From the NCBI GenBank assembly GCA_001797615.1, contig MGPV01000049.1:9897-60036 (forward strand): a stretch of DNA of 50,140 nucleotides, written 5' to 3'. The notes below the pieces were generated by a model, which was not told the origin of the DNA, did not search any database, and saw only the letters and a program-made list of their open reading frames with translations. The DNA is from Deltaproteobacteria bacterium GWC2_65_14 (GTDB lineage: Bacteria; Desulfobacterota; Deferrimicrobia; Deferrimicrobiales; Deferrimicrobiaceae). Made by a program: the position numbers and the translations under genes. Shown here piece after piece: positions 1 to 12,649 of the stretch. Numbering within the stretch: the first letter of the stretch is position 1; the number at the start of each line of letters is the position of its first letter.

Positions 1-39
1 CCCGGTGTCGGTCCCGGTGATGAGGATCGCCCGGCCCAC
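1..39 (-). CDS. bioD: Dethiobiotin synthetase, N-terminal fragment (cut by window edge)
   Basis: Reading leftward from a GTG codon at 39-37, the frame encodes VGRAILITGTDTG and runs off the window. This matches the start of the P-loop (GTDTGVGKT) that opens BioD, the ATP-dependent enzyme that closes the ureido ring of dethiobiotin. It begins 5 bases after the bioA stop codon, in the position expected for the last gene of a bioB-F-A-D operon. Only 13 codons are visible, so the assignment rests on the P-loop start and the context. The exact start codon is uncertain. Confidence 0.75.
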   Translation of the reverse strand, partial: MGRAILITGTDTG

Positions 40-1365
40 CGGCGCTACCCCGGAACGACTTCCCGGATTGCCCCGTCCACCGCGCGGACCAGCCGCTCGA
101 TCTCCGCTTCCGTGGAGGAGAGGGGGGGCATCAGCACGACGACGTCGCCCAGGGGGCGCAGGAGGATCCCCTGCTCGCGGACCTTCCGGACGATCCTCTG
201 GCCGACCTTTTCCGCCGGGGAAAAGGATTCGCGGGTCTTCCTGTCCTTCACGATCTCGATCCCCGCCATCAGCCCTTTCCTGCGGATTTCCCCGACGTGC
301 GGCCGCCCTTCCAGGAGGCCCAGCTCGGCCGACAGGACGGCGGAGAGCCGCCGGACCCGTCCGAGGACATCCTCCCGCTCGAAGATGGACAGGGTCGCCA
401 GCGCGGCGGCGCACCCGAGCGGGTTCGCGGTGTAGGAGTGCCCGTGGAAGAAGGTCCGGAACTCCTCGAACCGCCCGAGGAACGCGCCATAGATCTCCTC
501 GGTGGCCAGCGTCGCGGCCAGCGGCAGGTACCCCCCGGTCAGCCCCTTGGCCGCCGCCAGGATGTCCGGGGAGACACCCTCCTGCTCGCAGGCGAACATC
601 GTCCCGGTGCGCCCGAAGCCGGTCGCCACCTCGTCGCAGACCAGGAGGACGCCGCACTCCCGGGTCGCCGCCCGCAGCCTCCCGAGGTACCCTTCCGGCA
701 TCAGGATCATCCCCGCCGCCCCCTGGACGAGCGGCTCGACGACCACCGCGGCCAGCGAACCGGCCCGCTCCCGCACCTCCTCTTCCATCCGCTCCGCGCA
801 GTGGAGCCCGCAGGAAGGGCGGGCGAGTCCGTACGGGCACCGGTAGCAGTGGGGCATCGGCAGGCGGCGCACCGGGAAGAGGAGCGGGCGGAAGATGCCG
901 TGGAAGAGATCGATCCCCCCCGCGGAGACCGAGCCGATCGTGTCCCCGTGGTATCCCCCGGAGAGCGCGAGGAACTCCTCCCGTTTCCCGCCCCCCTTTT
1001 TCTGCCTCCAGTACTGGAAGGCCATCTTGATGGCGATCTCCATCGCCGTCGATCCGTTGTCCGAGTAGAAGACGCGGGAGAGCCCCGGGGGACCGACCGC
1101 CAGCAGCTTCCCCGCCAGCTCGATCGCCGGCTCGTGGGTCAGCCCCAGGAAGGTGGAGTGGGCGAGCCGGGAGAGCTGCTCCCGGACCGCCTCGTCGATC
1201 TCCCGCCGCCGGTGGCCGAACAGGTTGACCCAGAGTGAGGATACCCCGTCGAAGTAGCGGTTCCCGTCGGTGTCGAAGAGGTAGTTCCCCTCCCCCCGCT
1301 CGATCACCAGGGGGGCCTCCTTCTCCCAGTCCGCCATCTGGGTGAACGGGTGCCAGATCGCCTGT

Positions 1366-2558
<1,193 letters not shown>

Positions 2559-2562
<4 letters not shown>

Positions 2563-3542
2563 GCCGGCCGCAGGGAGAGCCCGAGGTCGCGGATCATCTG
2601 CAGGTCCTCCTCCGCCGGGCGACCCCGGGTGGTCAGGTAGTTCCCCGCCATCGTGCCGGTGGCCCCCGCTGCGAAGATCAGCCCCTGCAGGTCGCGCAGG
2701 TTCACCTCCCGCCCCCCGCAGACGATGATCTCCCGCCCGGGATGGCAGAGCCGCATCATGGCGATGATCTTCAGGCAGCAGAAGGGGGTGAGCTCCCGCT
2801 TCCCCTCCACGGGCGTTCCTGGCACGGGGTTCAGGAAGTTCACCGGGATCGAGTCGACCGCAAGCTCCCGCAGCGTCATCGCCAGCTCGACCCGGTCCTC
2901 CTCCGACTCCCCGATCCCGAAGATCCCCCCGCAGCAGACCCAGGCCCCGGCGGCCTTGGCCTCCCGGACCGCCCGCAGGTCCTCCTCGTAGTCGTGCGTC
3001 GAGCAGACGGAGGGGAAGAAGCTGCGCGAGGTCTCCAGGTTGTGGTGGACGGACCGCAGCCCCCGGGAGAGCAGGTAGGAGACCTGTTCCCCGGACAGGG
3101 TCCCCAGCGACACGCAGGTCTCCAGCCCGACCTCGTCCCGGATCCGCTCGACGGCGTCCCCCACCCGCGTGAGCTCCGCCCGGCTGCGCATCGCAAGCCC
3201 CGAAACGACGATGGAAAATTCCCTCGCCCCCCTCTCCTTGGCCTCGCGGGCGGCCCGCACCATCTCCTCCTCGGGGAGCAGCGGATACTTCGGGATCGAC
3301 GCCTTCGATCGGATCGACTGGGAGCAGAAGGAGCAGTCTTCGGAGCAGAGCCCGGACTTGGCGTTCACGATCGAGCAGAGCCGGATCCCCTCCCCCTTGA
3401 ACCGGCGGCGCACCTCCTCCGTGACGTCCAGGAGCCGCCAGAGGTCGGCCTGCGGGAGGCGCAGCACCGAAAGGGCGTCCGCCGCGGAGATCCCCGCGCC
3501 GGACATCGCCTCCTCCCGAATCCTTTTCCAGAATGGTTCCAT
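2559..3542 (-). CDS. bioB: Biotin synthase (radical SAM)
   Basis: A 327-residue radical-SAM enzyme that inserts sulfur into dethiobiotin. The SAM-cluster cysteines are C66, C70 and C73 in CSEDCSFC, followed by the conserved QS. Further hallmarks are the YNHNLETS-like segment (here VHHNLETS) and the GGIFGIGES stretch in the middle of the barrel. Length is normal for the family. The ATG at 3542 is preceded by a purine-rich GGGAGGGCG ribosome-binding site. It is the first gene of bioB-F-A-D and is divergent from the HAD phosphatase. A BirA-type operator sits just upstream at 3593-3626. Confidence 0.96.
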
Positions 3543-3570
3543 CGCCCTCCCCCGTCCTCACGGTGCCCCC

Positions 3571-3599
3571 ATTCTTCCTCACCCTTCCGGGGCTGTCAA
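3571..3599 (-). promoter_or_regulatory. Candidate promoter of the biotin operon
   Basis: On the minus strand, TTGACA (3599-3594) is followed after 17 bases by AAGAAT (3576-3571, four of six matches to TATAAT). This leaves a leader of about 25 bases before the bioB ATG. The -35 hexamer lies inside the left half of the BirA-type operator, which is how BirA represses by occlusion. Confidence 0.6.
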
Positions 3600-3626
3600 C
3601 CGCAAGGTTTGCCGGAGGGTTTACAG
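3593..3626. promoter_or_regulatory. BirA-type operator
   Basis: The sequence reads CTGTCAACC-N16-GGTTTACAG. The halves are inverted repeats matching at eight of nine positions. They agree with the established BirA operator (TTGTAAACC, spacer of about 15, GGTTTACAA). It overlaps the -35 box of the bioB promoter. The expected regulator is the bifunctional biotin-protein ligase/repressor BirA, which is not encoded in this window. Confidence 0.8.
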
Positions 3627-3688
3627 CCTGCGGACCTTGCGGGGCGCGCCTTCGCCGCCCCGACACGGTTTTCCGGTACAATGGGAAG

Positions 3689-4381
3689 ATGCCGAAACGA
3701 CCTCCCAGGAAAGGGGACCTGCCGAAAGACGGCGTGCGGCGGCTCCTGGTGTTCGACCTGGACGGGACCCTCATCGACTCCAAGACCGACATGGCGAACT
3801 CGGTCAACCACACGCTTACGACCTTCGGGCTCAAGCCCCTTCCGCATCCGACGATCTTCCGGTACGTCGGAAACGGGGCGGCGATGCTGATCCGGCGGTC
3901 GCTCGGAGCGGAGCGGGAGGCGGTTCTCCGGGAGGCGCTTCACCTCTTTCTCGATCACTACGGCAGACACCTGCTGGCGACGACCCTCCCCTACCCGGGA
4001 GTGGAGGAGTGCCTGCGGGAGCACATGGACGCCTACGAGATGGCGCTGTTGACGAACAAGCCGATCGGGATGACCCGGGCGATCCTGGACGGCCTGTCGC
4101 TGTCGGAATACTTCGTGGAGGTTTACGGCGGCGACAGCTTCGGGACGAAAAAGCCGGACCCGGAAGGGCTGCGCGCGATCCTCTCCGGCCAGGGGGTGGA
4201 CCCCGCGGAAGCGCTCATGGTCGGGGACTCCGTGAACGACGTGCTGGCCGGCAGGAGGGCGGGGGTCGCGACCTGCGGGGTGACCTACGGGCTGGGCGCG
4301 GAGGGGTTCGCCCTGCACCCGCCCGACTTCACGATCGACCGCTTCCCCGAGCTGTTCGACCGGATCCGGCCCGGCCGCTGA
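3689..4381 (+). CDS. HAD-family phosphatase, phosphoglycolate phosphatase-like
   Basis: A 230-residue HAD hydrolase of the Gph/PGP type, likely acting on phosphoglycolate or a similar small phosphate ester. HAD motif I is FDLDGTLIDS (the Asp nucleophile and the general acid/base Asp). Motif II is LLTNKP, the motif III lysine is in TKKPDPEGL, and motif IV is VGDSVNDV. A helical cap lies between motifs I and II. The ATG at 3689 follows a weak GGGAAG and a TACAAT (3677-3682) that may be a -10 element. Its TGA stop shares one base with the ATG of the next gene, so the two are probably cotranscribed. Substrate cannot be fixed from sequence. Confidence 0.85.
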   Translation: MPKRPPRKGDLPKDGVRRLLVFDLDGTLIDSKTDMANSVNHTLTTFGLKPLPHPTIFRYVGNGAAMLIRRSLGAEREAVLREALHLFLDHYGRHLLATTLPYPGVEECLREHMDAYEMALLTNKPIGMTRAILDGLSLSEYFVEVYGGDSFGTKKPDPEGLRAILSGQGVDPAEALMVGDSVNDVLAGRRAGVATCGVTYGLGAEGFALHPPDFTIDRFPELFDRIRPGR

Positions 4382-5004
4382 TGGAACGCGGCTCCGGGCG
4401 GCGGCCCGGCCCCCTCCCCCTCCGGGCGATCCTCCTGTTCCTGGCGGTGGTGATCGTGCTGCGCGTGGCCTCGGCGTGGCCGGCGGTGACGGTCTGGCTC
4501 CATCCGGAGATCCTCGGCGCCGCCCTGTTCCTGTACACCCCCTTCCTGCACTACCGGCGCGGCCGCCCGCCCGCCTGGACGGCGCCCGGGGACCGGGGGA
4601 CCGGCTTCCGGATCCTGGCCGGGACGGCGGCGGCGGGAGCGGCCGTCTACCTCGCGGCCTCCCGCCTCCCCGGGGTCCTTCCCCCCCCCCTTCCGCCGGA
4701 GGCGCTTCCTCCCCTGTGGGAATTTCTGGTTCGCCAGGCCCTCTTCGTCGCGCTCCCCGAGGAAGTCTTTTTCCGGGGATATCTCTACGACGCGTTCGAG
4801 GAGAGGGGATGGGAGCCGGTCCTTTCCTCCTCCCTCCTCTTTTCCGCGGGGCACCTCGTGATCCATGCCTCCCCCTACCGGGCGCTCACCTTCTTCCCCG
4901 CGCTCCTGTTCGGGTGGGCGAGGAAGCGGACCGGGGGCATCTACGTTCCCATCCTGCTCCACTTCCTCTTCAACCTCTTCCCCTACCTGCGGGCGGCCCT
5001 GTGA
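4381..5004 (+). CDS. CPBP-family (CAAX protease/bacteriocin-processing type) intramembrane metalloprotease
   Basis: A 207-residue membrane protein with several hydrophobic segments and the three CPBP motifs. These are EEVFFRG (EExxxR, after residue 130), FSAGH with its metal-binding His, and the C-terminal HFLFN with a second His. The family includes Rce1-like proteases and proteins of unknown substrate, so its target here is unknown. Its start codon overlaps the HAD gene stop (TGATG). The region between residues 60 and 115 is proline- and alanine-rich. The first hydrophobic helix begins around residue 15 and may serve as a signal anchor. Confidence 0.85.
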   Translation: MERGSGRRPGPLPLRAILLFLAVVIVLRVASAWPAVTVWLHPEILGAALFLYTPFLHYRRGRPPAWTAPGDRGTGFRILAGTAAAGAAVYLAASRLPGVLPPPLPPEALPPLWEFLVRQALFVALPEEVFFRGYLYDAFEERGWEPVLSSSLLFSAGHLVIHASPYRALTFFPALLFGWARKRTGGIYVPILLHFLFNLFPYLRAAL

Positions 5005-5013
5005 AGCTTCCCC

Positions 5014-5043
5014 TTCAACCGCATTCCCGGATTCTGGTACCAT
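5014..5043 (+). promoter_or_regulatory. Candidate pgk promoter
   Basis: A TTCAAC hexamer (5014-5019) and TACCAT (5038-5043), separated by 18 bases, precede pgk. The -10 is preceded by TGG, giving an extended -10. The -35 match is weak. It lies in the 70-base gap between the CPBP gene and pgk. Confidence 0.4.
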
Positions 5044-6177
5044 CACACGCAGACCGGAGAGGAGGAGGCGCGGAATGAAGATCCGCACGATCGACCAGAT
5101 GGATCTTACGGGCAAGCGGACGCTGATCCGCGTCGACTTCAACGTCCCGCTGGACAAGGCGGGCGCCGTCACCGACGACACCCGGATCCAGGCGGTCCTG
5201 CCCACCCTCCGGACCGCGGCGGAGAAGGGGGCGGTCATCCTGCTGCTCTCCCATCTCGGGCGGCCGAAGGGGAAGACGGTCCCGGAAATGAGCCTCGCCC
5301 CCGTGGCGCCCCGCCTCGCGTCGCTGCTGGGGAAGGGGGTCCGCTTCGTCCCCGATTGCGTGGGGGAGGCTGTGGAGAAGGCGGCCGCCTCCGCGCGCCC
5401 CGGGGAGATCCTCCTCCTGGAGAATGTCCGGTTCCATCCCGGGGAGGAGAAGAACGACGAGGCGTTCGGGAGGCAGCTGGCCGCCCTCTGCGACGTCTAC
5501 GTGAACGACGCCTTCGCCACCGCCCACCGGGGGCATGCCTCGAACGTCGCGGTGACCCGCTTCGTGAGGGAGAAGGCGGCCGGGCTGCTCCTGAAGAACG
5601 AGATCGCCTTCTTCGAGAAGGCGCTCGTCTCCCCCGCGCGCCCGCTCGCGGCGGTCTTCGGAGGGGCCAAGATCTCCGGGAAGATCCAGGCGATCCACAA
5701 CGTCCTGGGGAAGGTGGACAAGATCCTGATCGGGGGAGCGATGGCGAACACCTTCATCGCCGCGCAGGGATTCCCGGTCGGGAAATCGCTCTACGAGGCG
5801 GAGATGACGGCGACGGCGAAGCAGGTGCTCGCCGAGGCCGAGGGGAGAAAGGTGCGCCTCTATCTCCCGGTGGACGTCGTCGTGGCCGACCGGCTCGACG
5901 CCTCGGCCGCGACGAAGGCGGTTCCCGTCCAGGAGATCCCGGACGGATGGCTGGCCGCCGACGTGGGGCCGGCCACATCCATCCTCTTCCGGGAGGCGCT
6001 CCAGGACGCGAAGACGATCGTGTGGAACGGACCGATGGGGGCCTTCGAGCTCGCCCCGTTCGCGGCGGGGACCTTCGCCCTCATGCGGGCGCTGGCGGAA
6101 AGCGACGCCACGACGATCGTGGGGGGAGGGGACACCGACACCGCGCTGCACAAGGCCGGTCTATTCTCCAGGATGTC

Positions 6178-8839
<2,662 letters not shown>

Positions 8840-8853
<14 letters not shown>

Positions 8854-9835
8854 GCAGAGAACGGCCTCCTGGTGGGCCCCGGAGGGGGATGCGGTGCGCT
8901 GCGGGCTCTGCCCGCACCGGTGCCTCATCGGGGAGGGAACACGGGGGATCTGCCGGGTGCGGGAGAACCGCAACGGCACCCTGCTCGCGCTGACCTACGG
9001 AAAGGTGGCGGCGGTCCAGGTCGACCCGATCGAGAAGAAGCCGCTCTACCACTTCCGCCCCGGAACCCACATCCTGTCGATCGGATCGATCGGCTGCAAC
9101 TTCCACTGCGGATTCTGCCAGAACCACCTCCTGGTGGAGGGGGGCGCCCCGCTCGTTCCGGTACCCATTCCGCAGCTCGTCCGGGCCGCGCGGGAGGGGG
9201 GGTCGGTCGGGGTCGCCTACACCTACAACGAGCCGCTCATCTGGTTCGAGTTCGTCCTGGACTGCGCGCGGGAATTCCGGAAGGCGGGGATGGTCAACGT
9301 CCTCGTCACGAACGGGTTCATCTCCCCGGAGCCGCTCCGGGAGCTGCTCCCGGTGATCGACGCGATGAACATCGACCTGAAGTCGATGAGCCCGGAGTTC
9401 TACCGGAAGAACTGCGGCGGGATGCTCCCGCCGGTGCTCGAGACGATCCGCGAGAGCGCCGCCGCCACCCACGTGGAGGTCACCAGCCTGCTGGTCACCG
9501 GGGAGAACGACTCGGACGAGGCGGTCCGCGCGGTGGTCGACTTCGTGGCCGGGATCGACCCGGAGATCCCGCTCCACCTCTCCCGGTATTTCCCGCAGCA
9601 CCGCTACTCCGCCCCCCCCACTTCGCCGGAGCGGCTCGCGGCGGCCTGGCGTATCGCACGGAAGAAGCTCCCCTACGTGTACGTGGGGAATTTCTCCCTC
9701 GAGGGGGCCGAGGACACCCGTTGCCCCCGCTGCGGAGGGGTGGCGGTACGGCGGCGCGGAACCCGGACGAACCTGTCCGGGTTGTCGGGGGACCGCTGCG
9801 CATCCTGCGGCCGGACGCTCCGTTTCGTGGTATAA
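8840..9835 (+). CDS. amrS: AmmeMemoRadiSam-system radical SAM enzyme (AmrS-like)
   Basis: A 331-residue radical-SAM protein of the pyruvate-formate-lyase-activase-like AmrS family. An N-terminal cysteine cluster (C21, C24, C28, C38) precedes the SAM-cluster motif C86-x3-C90-x2-C93 in CNFHCGFCQN. A C-terminal zinc-ribbon-like CPRCGG/CASCGR pair follows. AmrS proteins usually occur with MEMO1 and AMMECR1 partners and their product is not firmly known. Neither partner is in this window. It overlaps acyP, so the two genes are cotranscribed with ligA. Confidence 0.85.
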
Positions 9836-9843
9836 GGAGGACG

Positions 9844-10143
9844 ATGACCGGACCGGCTTCGGCCATACGGCGCACATTCCCAGGGGACGGGAAGCGTGGA
9901 GGTCGTCGGGGGCGGTTCCTGCGGGCAACGGCTTTCGCGCTCCTCCTCCTCTTCGCTCCCCTCCTCCCGGCCGCGGTGACCGGGAACGCCGACAACAGCG
10001 CCTCCAGCGGAGTGTCCTACGAGAAGCGGGCCGCCGCGGAGAAGAGCGCGCGCTCCCGGTTCCGGCGACTCGAGGTGGCGTCGTTTCTGCTCATTCTCGC
10101 CTGCGGCGGCGCGGCCATCCTGTGGGCCATCCGGAGGAAATAG
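9844..10143 (+). CDS. Small membrane protein of unknown function
   Basis: A 99-residue protein with two hydrophobic segments. One is ATAFALLLLFAPLLPAAV after a basic N-terminus (residues 28-45), looking like a signal peptide or first helix. The other is VASFLLILACGGAAILWAI near the C-terminus, ending in the positively charged RRK. The charged stretch between them (YEKRAAAEKSARSRFRRLE) may form a helix. A strong TAAGGAGG ribosome-binding site sits just before ATG 9844. It ends one base before the response-regulator gene, suggesting the two proteins act together. No family recognised. Confidence 0.7.
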   Translation: MTGPASAIRRTFPGDGKRGGRRGRFLRATAFALLLLFAPLLPAAVTGNADNSASSGVSYEKRAAAEKSARSRFRRLEVASFLLILACGGAAILWAIRRK

Positions 10144-10144
10144 G

Positions 10145-11536
10145 ATGAAGATCGCGTCCCGCAAGCGGATTCTGGTGGTCGACGACGAGCCCCAGGTCCT
10201 CGGATTTCTCGGCGATCTCCTCGGCATGGACGGCTGGGAGGTCCAGACGGCCGAATCCGGGAACGAGGGGGTCGAGAGGCTCGAACGGGACCGGTTCGAC
10301 GTCGTCCTCACCGACCTGAAGCTGCCCGGGACCGACGGGATCGAATTGCTCCGGACCTCGAAGAAGATCCAGCCCGAGGCCGAGGTCGTCCTGATGACCG
10401 GCTACGCGACGGTGGACACCGCCATCGAAGCGATGCGCGCGGGCGCCTTCCACTACCTGACGAAACCGTTCCAGGGAGCGGAGGTCCTGAACCTCGTCGG
10501 AAAGGCCTACGACCGGAAGCTGCTCCGGCAGGAGAATCTCTTCCTGAAGGCGGAATCGCGCGGCGGGCACCTGCTGGGAGCGGTCGTGGGAACCAGCCCG
10601 AGGATCCAGGAGGTCCTCTCCGCGGTGCACCGGCTCGCAGACGCGGACACCCCGGTCCTGTTCGTCGGCGGGCGCGGCACGGGGCGGGCGTTCTTCGCCC
10701 GGATCCTCCACTTTCACAGTTCCCGATCGCAGCGCCTTTTCGTCCCCGTCCACTGCGCGGGGGTCGGAGAGGAGGCTCTCCTGAGCGATCTCTTCGGGCA
10801 TGCCGCCGGCGCCTTCGGGAAGGCGGTCCTGCCGCACCCGGGGAAGATCCCGATGGCCGGCCACGGGACCCTCTTTCTTTCCGGGATCGACGCGGCGGGG
10901 CCGATGGCGCAGGAGCGGATCCTCGACCTGGTCCGGACCCGGACCTTCACTCCCGTCGGCGGCAGCGGGAAGCTGGAAGCGGACGTGCGCCTGCTGGCCT
11001 CCACCTCGGAGGACCTCGGCGAGCTCGTGGCGAAGGGAACCTTTTCCACCGGATTGCGGGAGGCGCTGGTTCCCGGCACGATCGTCCTGCCGCCGCTCCG
11101 GGACCGGACGGAGGATATCCCTCTGTTGCTCCACCACTTTCTCTTCGAAGGGAACCAGGCGCGGAAGAAGCCGCTGCGGGGGTTCAGCCAGACGGCCCTG
11201 GACGCGCTCAGCGCCTACCCGTGGGCGGGAAACGTGCAGGAGCTGCAGGAGTTCGTCACGGCGATCTCCTCGCGGAAGAAGCAGGGCACCGTGGTCGACG
11301 CGGCGGACCTTCCCCCGGAGATCCTCTACGGACGGAAATCGCGAAGGGGAAAGGCCCGGGAGAAAGCGCCCGCGGTCTCCGCCGACATCCGCCTGTCGAT
11401 CGAGGAGCTCGAGAGGCCGATGGTCCTCCAGGCCCTCGCCCTTGCGGAAGGGAACCGGGAGAAGGCGGCCGCGCTTCTCCACATCGACCTGCCGGCCTTC
11501 GAAGAGCTGCTTCGCCGCGCGCAGATCACCGAATGA
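10145..11536 (+). CDS. NtrC-type response regulator with degenerate AAA+ domain
   Basis: A 463-residue protein with the NtrC layout: receiver domain (residues 8-120), sigma-54-interaction AAA+ domain (about 145-395) and a Fis-like C-terminal helix-turn-helix (about 418-460). The receiver looks active, with acidic D13/D14, phospho-acceptor D57 in LTDLKLPG and K107. The AAA+ domain is not intact. Walker A reads GGRGTGRA (residues 175-182) with Arg in place of the catalytic Lys. The GAFTGA loop reads GAFGKA (222-227). Walker B reads LFLSGID with Ser-Gly in place of Asp-Glu. The usual WPGNVREL is WAGNVQEL. It therefore probably cannot hydrolyse ATP or open sigma-54 promoters. Confidence 0.85.
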   Translation: MKIASRKRILVVDDEPQVLGFLGDLLGMDGWEVQTAESGNEGVERLERDRFDVVLTDLKLPGTDGIELLRTSKKIQPEAEVVLMTGYATVDTAIEAMRAGAFHYLTKPFQGAEVLNLVGKAYDRKLLRQENLFLKAESRGGHLLGAVVGTSPRIQEVLSAVHRLADADTPVLFVGGRGTGRAFFARILHFHSSRSQRLFVPVHCAGVGEEALLSDLFGHAAGAFGKAVLPHPGKIPMAGHGTLFLSGIDAAGPMAQERILDLVRTRTFTPVGGSGKLEADVRLLASTSEDLGELVAKGTFSTGLREALVPGTIVLPPLRDRTEDIPLLLHHFLFEGNQARKKPLRGFSQTALDALSAYPWAGNVQELQEFVTAISSRKKQGTVVDAADLPPEILYGRKSRRGKAREKAPAVSADIRLSIEELERPMVLQALALAEGNREKAAALLHIDLPAFEELLRRAQITE

Positions 11537-11555
11537 GGCCGGAGGAACCCGATCG

Positions 11556-12587
11556 ATGAAGGCCGCCTATCTCCGGAAGCATGGACCGCTCGACGTCATC
11601 GAATTCGGGGAGCTTCCGGCCCCGGTCCCGGGGCCGGGGCAGGTGCGGGTCCGGGTCCGCGCCGGCGCCCTGAACCACCTCGACATCTTCGTCCGCAACG
11701 GTATTCCCGGGATCCCGGTCCCCTTCCCGCACGTGATGGGGGCCGACGGGGCGGGGGTGGTCGAGTCGGCCGGCCCCGGCGTCACGGGGGTGAAGGAGGG
11801 GGACGAGGTGGTCCTCAACCCGGGGATCCACTGCGGCACCTGCGAGTTCTGCCTCAAGGGGGAGCACTCCCTCTGCGTCACCTTCCACCTCCTGGGGGAG
11901 CATATCGCGGGAACCTTCGCCGAATACGTGGTGGCGCCCGGGATCAACGCCTACCCGAAGCCGAAGGGGCTCTCCTTCGAGGAGGCGGCCGCCTTCCCCC
12001 TGACCTTCCTGACCGCCTGGCGGATGCTCGTCACGAAGGCGAGGGCCAGGCCGGGGGAATCGCTGCTCGTCCTCGGGATCGGAGGGGGGGTTTCGCTCGC
12101 GGCCCTCTCGATCGGGAAGATGCTCGGCCTCTCCGTCGGGGTGACGTCGGGAAGCCCGGAAAAGCTCGCCCGCGCGAAGGAGCTCGGGGCCGATTTCGCC
12201 ATCGACCATTCCGCTACGGACTTCGCCCGGGAGGCCCGCAGGATCACGGGGAAGCGGGGGGTCGACATCGTCCTGGACTCCGTGGGGAAGGCCACCTGGA
12301 AGCAGTCGATCGCGTCGCTGGCCCGCGGCGGGCGGCTCCTCACCTGCGGCGCCACGACCGGCCCGAACCCGGAGACCGACATCGCGAGGATCTTCTGGAA
12401 CCAGCTCACCGTTCTCGGCTCCACCATGGGCACCCACGGGGAGTTCGCCGAGATGCTCCGGATGTTCCACGACGGGCGGCTCCGCCCGGTCGTCGACTCG
12501 GTGTTTCCCCTGGGGCAGATCAAGGAGGCGGTGCGGCGCCTCGAGGAAAAGAGGCAGTTCGGGAAGATCGTGCTGCGCGTCGATTGA
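11556..12587 (+). CDS. Zinc-binding medium-chain alcohol dehydrogenase/quinone reductase-type oxidoreductase
   Basis: A 343-residue MDR-family protein. The structural zinc cysteines C93, C96, C99 and C107 are present in CGTCEFCLKGEHSLC. A nucleotide-binding segment (LVLGIGGGVSLAAL) lies near residue 170. At the catalytic zinc site, the usual Cys is Asp (NHLDIF) and the GHE motif is GAD, a variation seen in the NHLD subfamily of MDR proteins. Substrate is unknown. The start ATG 11556 follows GGAGGAA and lies 19 bases after the regulator gene. It does not look like the benzoyl-CoA pathway dehydrogenase Had. Confidence 0.85.
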   Translation: MKAAYLRKHGPLDVIEFGELPAPVPGPGQVRVRVRAGALNHLDIFVRNGIPGIPVPFPHVMGADGAGVVESAGPGVTGVKEGDEVVLNPGIHCGTCEFCLKGEHSLCVTFHLLGEHIAGTFAEYVVAPGINAYPKPKGLSFEEAAAFPLTFLTAWRMLVTKARARPGESLLVLGIGGGVSLAALSIGKMLGLSVGVTSGSPEKLARAKELGADFAIDHSATDFAREARRITGKRGVDIVLDSVGKATWKQSIASLARGGRLLTCGATTGPNPETDIARIFWNQLTVLGSTMGTHGEFAEMLRMFHDGRLRPVVDSVFPLGQIKEAVRRLEEKRQFGKIVLRVD

Positions 12588-12598
12588 CCCGAAGATTG

Positions 12599-12647
12599 GG
12601 GGGGACACTCCTGGTTTTCTCGGCGATAATACAAGGAGTGTCCCCCC
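12599..12647 (+). repeat. Perfect 14-bp inverted repeat containing a Shine-Dalgarno
   Basis: The left arm GGGGGGACACTCCT (12599-12612) and right arm AGGAGTGTCCCCCC (12634-12647) are perfect inverted repeats around a 21-base A/T-rich loop. The loop contains a GATAAT. The right arm carries AGGAG, which is spaced 11 bases from the TTG start of the next gene. Folding of the RNA would therefore bury that ribosome-binding site. No U-tract follows, so it is not an ordinary terminator. No second copy was seen in the window. It could alternatively be a dispersed palindromic (REP-like) element. Confidence 0.75.
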
Positions 12648-12649
12648 GT

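Noticed and set aside
11556-12587. Zinc-type dehydrogenase as the missing benzoyl-CoA pathway dehydrogenase Had
   Set aside because: The protein is of the general NHLD-type MDR subfamily with an altered catalytic zinc site, is far from the bcr genes and sits in a regulator/housekeeping block.
12599-12647. Inverted repeat as an intrinsic terminator of the dehydrogenase gene
   Set aside because: The loop is 21 bases and no T-run follows either arm in the needed orientation. The Shine-Dalgarno overlap explains it better.
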